NCBI RefSeq assembly: GCF_037975245.1
Contig: NC_092569.1
Coordinates: 2,147,501 to 2,211,500, forward strand
Length of the DNA stretch: 64,000 nucleotides
Source: Apostichopus japonicus
Taxonomy: Eukaryota; Echinodermata; Holothuroidea; Aspidochirotida; Stichopodidae
Reading direction: 5' to 3'
Below are positions 46,601-61,076 of the stretch, piece by piece; position 1 is the first letter of the stretch; each line of letters begins with the position of its first letter. The notes under the pieces were generated by a model. It ran no database searches. It saw nothing but the letters and a program-made list of their open reading frames with translations, and was not told the origin of the DNA. A program made the position numbers and the translations under genes.

Positions 46601-46995
46601 CAACAGCATTACGGCGGAAGTCGATAGACTTGATCAAGTCATTGCCTTGTGTGTGAAGGAACAGTAAACCTGTGTAATCTCCCAAATGGAGTTAAGGCTT
46701 TTCCTTAGCTACTTTTAGGGAGGTTGTTCATGACATTTATCTCAATAGAACACACATACAAATGATGAAGGTACGTTTGCTGTCTCCTTTAAAATAATTG
46801 GCTAACCTTTTCAATATTTAGTCTGTCCTCCCAGGGTTTGAAAACATCTTTCCCTGACCCGTCAACTCTCTCGTTTAAACATTCCACTCCAGTGGTGTCA
46901 ATCTTTGTATAAAGAGAGAACATAGCACCTCTCTCTGGGTCCTCATGTTCGTGTGCATGATCAGAACATGGCCCATGAGAATGTCCATGTGACAT
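37521..46995 (-). CDS. PITHD1: PITH domain-containing protein 1, whole coding span
   Basis: Six coding exons on the minus strand (46995-46807, 44945-44899, 39900-39823, 39424-39320, 38397-38289, 37622-37521) join in phase to 209 residues; vertebrate PITHD1 has about 211. The His-rich start MSHGHSHG is a family hallmark. The PITH fold follows, with ECLNERVDGSGKDVFKPWEDR, FTGNVKLKG, GGEDDTHPSAMKLYKN, SVYHLSI and TTKV-like STKVFYIGLRGEF, ending AYEARANPADH. PITH domains, as in TXNL1, are linked to proteasome binding; PITHD1 is a cytosolic/nuclear protein reported to act in haematopoietic differentiation and sperm. CTCTCTGCAG just before AAAATG suggests an upstream non-coding exon. AATAAA at 37494-37489 lies 27 nt after the stop. 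Intron 2 (39901-44898) contains another gene on the opposite strand. Confidence 0.96.
38289..38397 (-). CDS. PITHD1: PITHD1 coding exon 5
   Basis: Acceptor CCCCATCAG, donor ATGCAG|GTTAGT. It encodes VAKFNSVYHLSI and the near-invariant STKVFYIGLRGEF of the family. Confidence 0.96.
38870..39165 (-). mobile_element. tRNA-derived SINE, second copy (reverse orientation)
   Basis: Same family as the copy at 7.66 kb: head near 39163 with GGAATCGAACC (box B, reverse), body and an AAAGTGCTTTACAG-type tail at 38.9 kb. In PITHD1 intron 4. Confidence 0.72.
39320..39424 (-). CDS. PITHD1: PITHD1 coding exon 4
   Basis: Acceptor TCTTCCAG, donor GTCAA|GTAAGC. It encodes YKNRPHMTFDETSLQADQ then EFEMQPDRTGEIDYNV; 105 bp, phase 1 base in and 2 bases out. 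Confidence 0.96.
39823..39900 (-). CDS. PITHD1: PITHD1 coding exon 3
   Basis: Acceptor TTTTTGTAG, donor AAATT|GTAAGT. It encodes FTGNVKLKGIVVIGG then EDDTHPSAMK, a core beta-sandwich part of the PITH domain. Confidence 0.96.
41173..41305 (+). mobile_element. Penelope-like remnant (copy 3), two cores head to head
   Basis: Arms 41173-41208 and 41212-41247 are inverted copies of the same core with two mismatches in 36 and a 3-nt centre. The right copy continues into the shared flank (ending TTTGCTAATG), reversed relative to the other copies. It lies about 210 bp before the nested gene's ATG. Confidence 0.6.
41459..41844 (+). CDS. Nested gene coding exon 1
   Basis: ATG at 41459 (context AAAATGG, favourable), 128 codons plus 2 bases, donor GATGG|GTAAGT. 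It carries the disordered N-terminus, the basic segment and the WDQYRKEL motif. Confidence 0.75.
41459..44059 (+). CDS. Unrecognised three-exon gene nested in PITHD1 intron 2
   Basis: Exons 41459-41844, 42933-43067 and 43879-44059 join in phase (2, 2) to 233 residues from a true ATG. Residues 1-60 are Ser/Thr/Glu-rich and low in structure. A basic stretch (SKSRVKRKKMEIYVRQSKK, about 77-95) could be a nuclear localisation signal. Residues about 95-135 (VGNQVKRWDQYRKEL, then NDEEFAKLLLDGF) have a W..YRKEL..K.DEEFA..LL pattern, reminiscent of a short domain before zinc fingers in some invertebrate proteins; no zinc ligands are present here. The last exon is acidic (EEDD, EDGGGEDESE) and ends EEDKKD. 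I cannot name it. It may be a nuclear/chromatin protein. It is intron-containing, so not a retrocopy. A Penelope-like palindrome lies about 210 bp upstream of the ATG; AATAAA is at 44569. Confidence 0.72.
42418..42532 (-). mobile_element. Penelope-like element remnant (copy 4)
   Basis: Core at 42486-42526 with the same left flank. The core carries GATCAAAAC instead of GATCGAAAC. It lies in intron 1 of the nested gene. Confidence 0.58.
42933..43067 (+). CDS. Nested gene coding exon 2
   Basis: Acceptor TTTTCTCATCAG, donor GACAG|GTAAAT. It encodes FRKYTKVVQLVVGPTFGY and a polar tail ending ENMSD. The phase matches both neighbours. Confidence 0.72.
43879..44059 (+). CDS. Nested gene coding exon 3 (acidic C-terminus)
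   Basis: Acceptor CTTTTAATTCAG; 60 codons including TGA. Very rich in Glu and Asp. Confidence 0.72.
44569..44574 (+). terminator. Candidate poly(A) signal of the nested gene
   Basis: AATAAA, about 510 nt after the stop codon on the gene strand and still inside PITHD1 intron 2. Confidence 0.35.
44899..44945 (-). CDS. PITHD1: PITHD1 coding exon 2 (47-bp small exon)
   Basis: Acceptor CTACCCAG, donor ATTCC|GTAAGT. It encodes FVESDDDDVELLFNI plus two bases, matching the family acidic FVESD...ELLFNIPF step. Confidence 0.95.
45872..46690 (-). mobile_element. LINE (CR1/L2-like) 3' remnant with RT C-terminus
   Basis: A 171-residue reading frame (46685-46170) carries the end of a non-LTR reverse transcriptase: DFRRN, SYKYLGIHLNNSLTWDGH, LRKL..FNV and ICWGGN. 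On the plus strand the element's 3' end is a GTAA microsatellite at 45872-45890, i.e. a (TTAC)n tail on the element strand. 5'-truncated, inside PITHD1 intron 1. CR1/L2 clade is judged from the motif order. Confidence 0.75.
46807..46995 (-). CDS. PITHD1: PITHD1 coding exon 1
   Basis: 63 codons from ATG, donor GAAAAG|GTTAGC, phase 0. It contains the His-rich N-terminus and the ECLNE/FKPWED motifs. An acceptor-like CTCTGCAG ends 3 nt before the ATG. Confidence 0.96.
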
Positions 46996-46999
46996 TTTC

Positions 47000-49324
47000 T
47001 GCAGAGAGTATGACACAGTAAGCTTATACATCAATTGCTTTTCTTTCGGATACTTAAAGGAATTGACCAGAATCACTAGTTAAATAGGCTTACAATAACT
47101 TAAATAATATGTTCCTAACAAATGTTTTTAGATATATGTGCAAAACATTAACTAAATGTTTTACAAAAATGTTTACCAAAATATTATGAAAGGCTACTGT
47201 AACTTAAGTAAATAGGCTAGACCTGTACTAGTAGTTTAATTCTAATCCTGGTAATCAAATTGTGGGAAACTTTAAGAAAGAAAGAAGAAAGGAATTGCCA
47301 AAAAAGTCCAGCAAATCCCCAATACTGGAAAGAAAAAATGCAGAGGGCCCAATAAGTAATAGTTGGACCACACTCTCTGTATCCTGCCCCTCCTTCTCTC
47401 CTTCCATTGAGATTATTAGTGGGTAATACTGTAAATGTTAAATATCAGAACTTATTTGATGGGAATGTGTTTTCTTAGAGTAGGCTTACGGCTTCTAATA
47501 CTGGCTGAACCTATGGAATATGATCAAGTGTACACATTTCTTCAATTCAACAACATGCAGGCTAAGCAATGTCTATTATTACTGTATTGATCTACTGTAC
47601 ATGCTGTTTAATGTTTAGGCTAGTCCATAGTAATGGTCCAGCTGCTCATTCTTCAATAGGTCAAGGGAATGGTTTTATCATGAAGAGACCAAAATATGGG
47701 TTCATAGCAAGAATGAAAAACTAAGGCCAAGCACTCAAACTATGGCTAGCCATAAGTTCATTTGCCTAAGAGTAAGAGTGACTTTGGCCAGGCCTTAGTT
47801 ATTTATTTATTTATTCCATAGGCCCCCTAGGCCTAGTCCTACTTCTATTGTACATGAAGTTTTCTTTTCAAAGTGGCTATTCTTACGACTGTTCGTAAGA
47901 ATAATTTCCGATTACGCATGCGTAGTTGCTATTTTTATGACAGGAGTACTATTTTTTACGACCAGGAGTAACAGTAATTTCCGGTTAGGGTTAGTGTTAG
48001 GATTGGGGTTTAGGGTTAAAGTTAGGGTTACCCCTACTACATGCGCAGTTGCTTTATTTACTTTACTGCGCTTGAATTCGCCTTTGTCGTAAGAATACTG
48101 TAGTTTATAAATAATTGTTACGACTAGTCGTAAGAATAGCCACGGCCTTTTCTTTTTGTACTTATAACCTTTGCTTGTACATTTTTATGTTTTAGCTCAA
48201 ATGAAAAACAATCCTTTGAGATTGATTTGGATTCTAAATAAACTTGAAGTTGTTTAGTACTTAGTAATAAGCTATCCAAGGCTTCATAATACTTAGCAAT
48301 AGCATAGGCTTACCATTTACAACTTATATACTAATAATACTAGGTCGTATTCTGCGAGAAAGTACGTTTTTGACATTATATTGTACGAACTAATATTATG
48401 ATAACGCTGCGAACGAAATATTTGTTAAGAAATGAATAATGTAAAATTTACAGTTAAAACAACTAACTTACGGTGTTTATTTTTAGCAATATGAAAATGT
48501 TCTTGCCGCAAACGAGTGCAAATCATCCAGTGTGTAACTGAATAGGTGACTGATGGGTGAAATAATATATATATCACTCCTCGTCTAGGCTGCTAGTAAC
48601 AAACGACTGGACAGAGTAGATTAAGTATTGTCATAGCAACAGAAAAAACGCTATTTGTTGCGTTACCTTTTGCGTGTCTGCCTGTACCGTATTCATTATG
48701 CTGTTCAGACTCGGAGGTATTGTTGCTGTGGAAACGGTGTTAACCAACATTACAAACCTTATAACTTGGGAACGTGTGCTGTACATACACAAATTAGAAT
48801 CGTATCAGCTGTACATCGTGGCATACGTACACAACTTCTAGTCTGTAGCCAATACAAAGTGGTATAGCTTTGCCGGAAAAATATCTGCTGTTTACGGCAT
48901 TCTTTCTTTGCATTAAAAGCAAAAGTGAGTTTAATTAAGTTATCAACCTTTCTTCTTCAGATAGACCTATGGACCTTGACTTCCAAATGATTTTTCTGAG
49001 CCTTTCTTGATGAAGCCTTAGGGGCCTAGGCTTGATGGGTTCCTGGCTAAGCTTAACGAGGCGACTCGAGTTTCCTACGTCTAACTTAGCCTATATTGAA
49101 AAGTGTCATTTTAATGTTGGTCAATTGTTCTAGGCCCTAGCCTCAGTGTTACTTTCAGGTTAGTCTACACCATACACATGTACTACTATGTAGGCCCCTA
49201 ACCTAAGTTGTAAGTTGTAGGCCTTTTTGAAAACCCCACAATACTGTAGTGACTTTGTAAGCCTATCTTAAATGACTTTGCAGTTCAGTATTAAACTTGT
49301 TTCACCCATTTCTTCCCTCAACAG
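47000..49324. other. Divergent spacer of PITHD1 and TEKT2
   Basis: Both genes appear to have non-coding first exons here, reading outwards. Apart from the MITE I see no repeat and cannot place a start site. Confidence 0.45.
47873..48143. mobile_element. MITE (271 bp) with perfect 18-bp inverted ends and TTAGGG-like core
   Basis: GTGGCTATTCTTACGACT at 47873-47890 has its exact inverse at 48126-48143. The interior (about 47990-48030) holds degenerate TTAGGGTTAG-like repeats. It lies in the PITHD1/TEKT2 spacer. Confidence 0.65.
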
Positions 49325-49337
49325 CGTGAAAAAAAAC

Positions 49338-53271
<3,934 letters not shown>

Positions 53272-53350
53272 ACCAGAACTCCTTAAAATTTATATGAAAA
53301 GCTTTGAAATGATACTCGGCAATCGATAAATTCAAATCTTAAAATGTGGT

Positions 53351-53356
53351 AATAAA
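53351..53356 (+). terminator. TEKT2: TEKT2 poly(A) signal AATAAA
   Basis: First AATAAA after the stop, 80 nt downstream on the gene strand. Confidence 0.55.
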
Positions 53357-56055
53357 ATGTTGTAACTTAAAGATATACAAAGGCAGAGCTATTTTGTTTT
53401 TCATTATTTTACTTCTGACAAGATTTAATCAAGGCATGTCTGTTGCAGTATTTGAACCAGCCAACTTAAGCATAATTTAAGAGGAATTCTGTTGTAGGCC
53501 TTGGCTAAGGGTTGGTGTCAACAAATAAGTACTTTTCTTCCATCTATTCCAGGGGTACACTATCATAAAAAAAGATGGGCCACAGTGACATGTAATATAT
53601 GCCATTGTTTTTGTAGTTGTTTAATATAGTTTTATAATATGTAACCCTGTAAGTTTCTTTAATAAATATTCCATCCAGCCAAACATACACTTAAACATTT
53701 ACACCGAAAGGGGAATCATTCTAGAGTTCAAATTTTGTGTAGCAGTGTTGAAGGTCTCTCTGAAATTAGTCTCTTATGATATACACAATGGTTTCTGTCT
53801 ACAATTACTGGTGTACCTTGTTGCACATGTATAATAAGTTGACAATCTTGCATAGAATTTTGCTTTGAAGTCCTTGAAATTAAAATGGACTACATAATAG
53901 AACTATTCTAATGATGCAAAGTAGGTAGGTATTTATTTATTTACTAAATTCCATTTGCATTTCAAAACAGTTTAATAGAAACATTGAATCCATACCAGGA
54001 ATGCCCTACAGTTCATGATTAGAAAGGTGTTATGCTAATTAAGATATTGCACATGATATAAAATTAAAATAACAGTTCTATTAATCTAAACAAAAGAATG
54101 GAACAGAAGAGAGAACAGGTGATGATATTGTAAATAAAGTTTGCTAAAATGTAACTTATATCAACATTTTTGTCTTTTCTTGGTTATTATATGTTTATCG
54201 TTATTTTGTTTATTATTGGTTTAAATGTTGACTTTAGGCACACAATTAACTTTCATATAGTTTGGACCATGAAAACACTGCGATCATTCCAGGTTGTATG
54301 TGTATACCCCTTGGTACATGGTTGTATCTAGAATAATAAGTCTAACACACTGACTATTACGCCAGTTCATCAGGTGTAACACACACATCAGTAAGAAAAC
54401 CTTAGCAGTTAATGACCTCAAATAGTTTGTTTACAATGCTTTAGAGATGTTGTCAAGGACAAACGTTGTCATAACATCATCCAAGATGCTCTTGTTTACA
54501 TGAAGAACATTCAAGATACGTTTTAACGCTGTATATTTTGAAAGCCAGAACAAGGAAGCAAAAACCAATAGGTTCGGGTGTTTTCCCATTAGCTTCATAG
54601 CTCGCCAGTTCAGGCCTGCCTGTGCCATGTCACAATGTCCTCCACTTTGAAGTTATGCCATTCAGTTGCCACTATTCCGGGACTGGAGGCAGTATATCTG
54701 AAACTATGAATCAGGGGTATGTTTCTGCCCTCCCACCCTGCCCCCACCCACATTACTAACTAGGGATGCATGCCACAAGATATACCCTACAAAACTTCAA
54801 GTGTCCTTTGATGGTTACAAGCTGGGCATCTCAAAGGCACATACATACAAACATACCCATCATGAATGCAAACGTTACGAATATCATCGAAACCAAAATA
54901 TGTCCACTATTTTTCTGCAACCGTAATATCAGTTATTATCACAGCCTTATTATCACAGGCATACATTTTTTAGGTCTATTTGAAGAAAAGTGCCCTTCAG
55001 TTAACGAAGGAATGCATATCAATCACATATATTCTACTCCTCGAAGGAAACATCTGCTATGAGTATTTGCGAGCAAAGATGTGGGATAATTGGGTGCATT
55101 GGGCATTCCACATTTTGAATGTACTCTCTGTTGGAGTAGCATGAAGAGAAACAATGAATTGTTCAAAACGGTTAGACAAAAATATAGGCACTAAAAATTT
55201 TTCTCGATTTATCATGGGTATATTATATGTTACAATTTTCTTACACCGTACAACAGTTAAGAGGGAAAAGAGAAGAAGACAGAAAGAGTGGGGAAAAAAA
55301 TATGGAACAAAACATGAATGAGTAACTTGTAATTTTTTACATTGGATTTAAGGAGGAAAAGAATGGAATAATAATGCACTTTAAAGGTTATTGAAAGAAA
55401 AAATTACAATATCCAAAGAGAGAACTAGGCAAAAGACACTAATGTGTTAAGCTAATCTTACAAGGCTTCTAAGTTTCTTAAAGGAACCCACAGATGTTAT
55501 GCCAACTCTCAAGAATTTTTCTTCCAATTATTATGATACAAATACTAGAGACTATTATAATACTATGGTGGATTCGAAACTTTACACTTCAGGACCACAA
55601 AAGGGGTGGGGAGGGTGAACCTTTCATCTTTAGGTTGATGAAAATATTGGCTCTCTAACTTGAACCATTCAACTTCTGACAATTACCTCTGGTCACTTAA
55701 GAAGACTACCTAACGACTATTTGAAGTTTTCTCCTCACCTATAGAAGAAACAATTTTTTCCCCCATTAATATAACAAGATTTTCTGCAACTTTTCAAACA
55801 AGGTATTCAAACAACCATTCTACCTGTACACAGGATCATTTTGATTAAGTGCAATTGATTCATGAAAGATTAAAATTTTAAATGATGCAAGATATTTAGC
55901 TCCACCAATCAGAGCATGACACTCCAAAACTAGAGTGTGGTTCTCGTTCATTCCTTTCATTCGAAGAAATGATTATACAATTTTTTAAGTGCTTTGGTAT
56001 ATGAAGGAGAATTATTAATATAAATCTGACTAAAGGGAAACAAGAGACTTGTGTA

Positions 56056-56590
56056 CACAAAGTTGCAGTCAGTACATCCAACCTAACATCCACTACACCC
56101 TCAATCAAACATTCACAATAACATGCCCCCTACCCACCCCTCCCCCTTACCTAACATACTCTACCTCATACACAACCTACCCTCACCCCAACACAGTAAA
56201 ACAACCTACTCACAAAACCCAACAATCCCTCCCTAAGCCTCCAATGCACTCCCCCACTATTAAACCCAACACAACACCCCCATGACCTACCTTACCCATG
56301 CCCCAACATAATCAATTACCATCCCAACAATAAAACACATCCCCCCACTAATGCAATACACCATCCCCTCTATACAACCTATCAGAAACTCAAGAAAGTT
56401 AACAAACCCTACCACCCACAATTCCAACAAAACTCTCCACTGTTATGGAACAACTCCCTGCTTCCACCAACCCACAGTACTCTCCACCAACACACCCAGC
56501 CCTACACTGATTATCACTAATGTTAAAACTGACCACAACGATAAACCAACATTAACTTGGATAATTGACATGCCCCAAATGATCACATGA
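56056..56590. other. G-depleted, A/C-rich tract
   Basis: Bases 56101-56400 contain only about ten G by my count, against very high A and C. Borders are abrupt. Two plus-strand frames stay open only because of composition. No repeat unit is visible. Confidence 0.7.
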
Positions 56591-56829
56591 CCAACAACAT
56601 TTCACAATTCTCTTTTTGAATATTTTTCTCTCTTAAAAATGCTTCTTGTAATTTACTACTAAAGTTACAGAACCTTGCTTAGCTTTTCAGGAGTGTCTAG
56701 GAGTTTTTTTTCATTAAAGAACTAATAACTTATTCTGTACCCAAAACTTTGAGGTATTTCTTCTGACCACAAAAAACATAAAGCAAGATGATAACAGGAC
56801 TAGTCCCTCAAATGCTAAGCATAACAACT

Positions 56830-57240
56830 TCTATAAATTTGCTGCGAAAGTGCCCCACATTTAACGTTGGATCATCCTGATCCCTTCCAATCCAGATTAT
56901 CCAGATGAAGGATTATCCCCATCTGATATCCCACCATTCAGCTGGTAGGTAGACTTATCACTCCGTGCTCATCATAGCACTTTCTACAAATCTGTTGCAA
57001 AATTATTGAATATTAATCCCTAGATTATCCTCATCCTCTTTAATCCAGAGATTGAGGATTATCCCATTTTGACTACCCACCAGTTGCCTGACAATTTTAC
57101 TGATCACTTGTAGCTGTTCATAGCATATTCTACACATCTGCTGCAAGAGGATAGAATATTAAACCATTGATTATCCTGATCCCATTAATCCAGATTATCT
57201 CATCCTGATTCAATATCCCACCAGTTGTAACTGTACCCAT
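56830..57240. repeat. Degenerate tandem repeat, about 150-bp unit, three copies
   Basis: Units share GATTATCC(T)GATCCC, TAATCCAGATTATC, CCCACCA(G/T)T and CTACAxATCTG(C/T)TGCAA. Confidence 0.65.
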
Positions 57241-60200
57241 TGTACAGTGTATATGGATCATTATCATGGCCAGCTACACTTTCGAATAGGAATTTGGATT
57301 CATTCATGTTCTGAAATCTGTTCGGACCTCGTTATTCGTTCTGACCAGTGTTCTGACCTCTGGTCCTGACTTTTTACACTGGTCTTGAGAGACATCAAAA
57401 CTTTTGTTCAATCGCACCAACAAGAACTGACTTTTTGGAAGTGCAGCATATGTACTTTGGGCTGACAGTAGAGCAAAACAAACGAAGGAAATATTTTTGT
57501 GCTCGAGACTGTTTCATGACTGCTTCACTTTGTGAATGGACTAATCCAGAATTTCTCACTTTCCAGTAAAATAGTTAAATGTTAGACACCTCTATAGACC
57601 ATGTCTACACCAAGAATTTAAACCCATATCTTACTTTCAAAGCACAGTTCACACTTCTTCAACCTAAAAAGTAAGGAATCGTTGATGAAAGCGACATTGC
57701 CATAGACAAACATGTGGCATAGAAGTTTGACATACTTTGGCCACACGTTAAACCCAGCACAAAAGAGAAGATCTGATGAAATTTTCAACAAAAAAAGTTT
57801 GAAACTGATGAGCAAAACAAAGATCATACATACATGAAAATGAGGTATATAGATATTTTCCAAAATGAGTAAAAGTAAAATGGAAAATGGAAAAATTCAG
57901 GATAACAAAACCAACACTAGAAAAAAACACAAAAAAAAAAACACAAAAAGGTGTAATGTACTGAAACCTGGCAGGGTGAGAAAGTAAGTAATTTAGTTAA
58001 ACATAATGACAAAGAATTGAATTAATCTAAACAGAACTACAAACAAAAAACACTAATCAGATTTATGGAAATCAATAAAGAAATTGAATAGATTCACAGA
58101 TTTTTTTTCCCCTTCCCTCCTTTTCCAGGGTAGTGGGTTGTTAAGATGTATCTGATACATATTGGAAAATGGCATAAGAAACTGCCAGTTCACTTTTTTA
58201 AATTATGCAAAATTTAAATTTATGCAAATTTAAGTTACAAATACTACCTGACACAAAGAGAATGTTAAGCTTTGTCTGGATCTATCTTCATTGCTTGTTC
58301 TGTTGCTGAGAAATTTCAAAACTAAAATTTCTGATTTTTTTTTAATTTTTAGAAGAATACATCAATGTGTAATGATTTGTGTTGCCACCCAACACAGTAG
58401 ACATCCCCAATAAAATTTAATCATTTCCTGTTTTTTCTTCCATTTCTCATCCTCAGCAGCAGAACAAGCTATCAAGATAGGAGTTGAACTTTTACTTTTC
58501 TTTAAGCTGAAAATTTTCCCCGTATTGCCTATTTTTGGGGTTTTCCTCAACTTGATAGATTTTTCTATAATCAGGAGAGTTTTGGTTCCTTTCCTTCAAG
58601 ATCGATTTATTTGAAAACTGGGTAATTTTTAAACCTTATTAATTTCTGTCCAATTCAGAGAGTGCTCATTAGTTAATGTCACATTCTGCTTTCAGAAAAT
58701 GCTTAACGATGAAACCTGTCACTGTTATCAACTTTATAGCCTACTCAAAACCGAAACGGAAGAGTTCATCCATGTGAGGCTAGAAATTTACTGTATTACA
58801 TACTTTTTTCAACTTTATAAACTCTGGTTTCCCTTTAAAGCAGTGAATTTTGATAGTACTTTATCATCCCGATGGTTCCCCTTTAAGCCCAAAGAACAAT
58901 TTTGTGATAACATGACACTTTTCGATACACAACCCTTATAAGCATCACCATTCCAAATTAATGATCTACTGCAACCTGAAATTAAAGAAAAGTAGATGCC
59001 ATTTAAGATCTTAGATTTTATACAGGCTCCCCCCCTCGTTTTCCACACTCCCCCCTCCTCAACCTTATCACCCATCCCAATTGGAAGAAAGAAAAAAACT
59101 GAATGAGCTGACTGTCAATTCAAAGTAATGCCTACATATGAAACAAATTGTGCCCTTTTAGGTTAGGTCCAGCCTAAACTACTTCCCCATGTACTAGTTA
59201 GTACTTAGTACCGTCACTTCACAAACTTGGATTTTCTTCTCGTGTTTCATGATTCAAAAGTTTGAATGTGCAAGAAAAAAAAATCAGGTTTTAAACTCTC
59301 GTACAGTATATCCTCCAGTCAACATAACAGATGGTTACCATGACAACCATGCTGATTTTCTTGTTGGCACTTCACAAAGAGTCAAATCAGACAGTTCCAC
59401 TGATTTTTTTAAGGTTAAAAAAACCGACGTAAAGTGGCACCAAATGGGCCATTAAGCTACTACCTTGGTGGACTATTGCCCATCGATAAGGCCAATGAAT
59501 GGAAGGAGTAGCTGTTTTCTTTCCAAATCATCTAATCAACTTCAGCTTTGCTATTCATCTTTGCATTTGAAGTATCGTTACCGAGCACTAGTTTCTTATC
59601 CTACGTCCCTTCAACAGTATCATACAGGTGGTCTCTCTTTGAACAACTCTGTGTAAAGTTAACACATGTTCATAACCAACCCCCTGGTGAATAAAATAAA
59701 CTTGAGGACCCACCCCTTCACTTCAAAGTCAAGTTTCATGACTGGACTGAAGTTAATTTGAATGCCCACTGGTCATTGCTACCATGGAGACGGTAACCGG
59801 GTAACAGCATGTCAACTGGTTCCAACTCCTTTATTCCTGGCTTTATCCATTGCTTGATAGTTACAAGATACCGAAACGCCTGATTATTACACAATCCACT
59901 AATTATGGTCATAATAATAAAAAATCATCATTTTATACCTTGCCCCAACAGAGATATTTATGAAAACAGAAGTTGTACAGATAGAGTTGTTTCTTGTTCT
60001 TCATGTTACATCCCTCTTTAAGTTTGCTTCAGTAACCCTTTTAGATTGATGCATGTTATAAAGTAGAATTGTAAACAAGTCCCTTTTCATTTTATGGTCA
60101 TGTAAAGTCACTCCCTGATCTTGTTCAAGAACACTGGATTTGTTTTGAATCACGAAAAATTTGAAAGTTAGTCAAATTGAGAGTCACGACTCGTGACAAC

Positions 60201-60977
60201 ATCCTCACAAACAAAGAACTGTTAGTTGTCAAAGACAGTCACAAAAATCTCTACTACCACCAAATTTGATTCTGCGTTAAAACCAAATTTGGAATTCAGC
60301 TCACGAAATAAGTGATATTCCATGTGGCTCACGCTGTTAACTACAATCAAGTCAGCTCATGGATTCAACTGAAACAGTATTTAAAGCTACCTATAATGTA
60401 TGGTGACAGATGTGAACGGCCACATAGATCTGTGGACGTCTGTCAATAGACTTCGATTACATTGTAACTGAGTAGTGCATTGGATAGCAAGGGTGAGGCC
60501 TGGCTAAAGAAGAGAACAAGTTTGCATGTCTGACAATTAGTTTGGAACAATAGCTGTAACACTATCACAAGTATTTTTACCACTAAATATTGATCTTTCA
60601 CAACACTGTATATACTTTCCACATGCTACAATAAAACGCTTCTTTTACAAGCCATTGACATTTAGCATCCACATTGATCACTATGATCAAACACCATTAA
60701 AGCAAGCATAACCTTTCCAAGACTTTCACTTTGTGCTTACGACATGCTAAGAAACTGCATGAAAGAGTTGCAACAAAACTTGTTTTTGTCACAGAGCCCA
60801 CAAAAAAAATCCACCCTTGACATATCACCAAGGGGGAAGAACCATTCCACGAGCGGGTTTGATGAAAGTACTGTGCACCTTCTCGGCCGTTATACGAGGC
60901 TGCTTGACATCGAAGGGCTAGACAAATCGACACGAAGAGACTGCCAAATCGTCAGCTGATTTGGCCTAAGTTATTGG

Positions 60978-61076
60978 TCATGTGGCCCGAATCATTCCAG
61001 TGCTTGCTGGAAATTGTCCGGAGTGGAAGTTCCGTAGCCTCTCTTCGATCATGCTTGAAATCTGGTCTTTATCGCT
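60978..61076 (-). CDS. NRBP1: NRBP1 terminal exon (stop)
   Basis: Acceptor CCTCTTGTAG; 32 codons then TGA. It starts SDKDQISSMIEERLRNF. No AATAAA close behind; TTTATT at 59829-59834 (AATAAA on this strand) is a possible distal signal. Confidence 0.85.
   Translation of the reverse strand, partial: SDKDQISSMIEERLRNFHSGQFPASTGMIRAT

Larger units (their letters stand above)
53360..60977. other. Intergenic region between TEKT2 and NRBP1
   Basis: Convergent 3' ends of TEKT2 (plus) and NRBP1 (minus). It contains a repeat at 54.34-54.51 kb related to 23.84-24.02 kb (TTGTCAAGGACAAA, CATCCAAGA, TTGTTTA), the G-poor tract and the GGATTA-rich repeat. No gene found. Confidence 0.55.

Noticed and set aside
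46170-46685. Host protein-coding gene of 171 residues
   Set aside because: Sequence is the C-terminal part of a LINE reverse transcriptase, truncated and inside an intron.
56049-56590. Two Thr/Pro/Asn-rich plus-strand frames
   Set aside because: Open only because the tract nearly lacks G, which removes TGA and TAG; no coding features.
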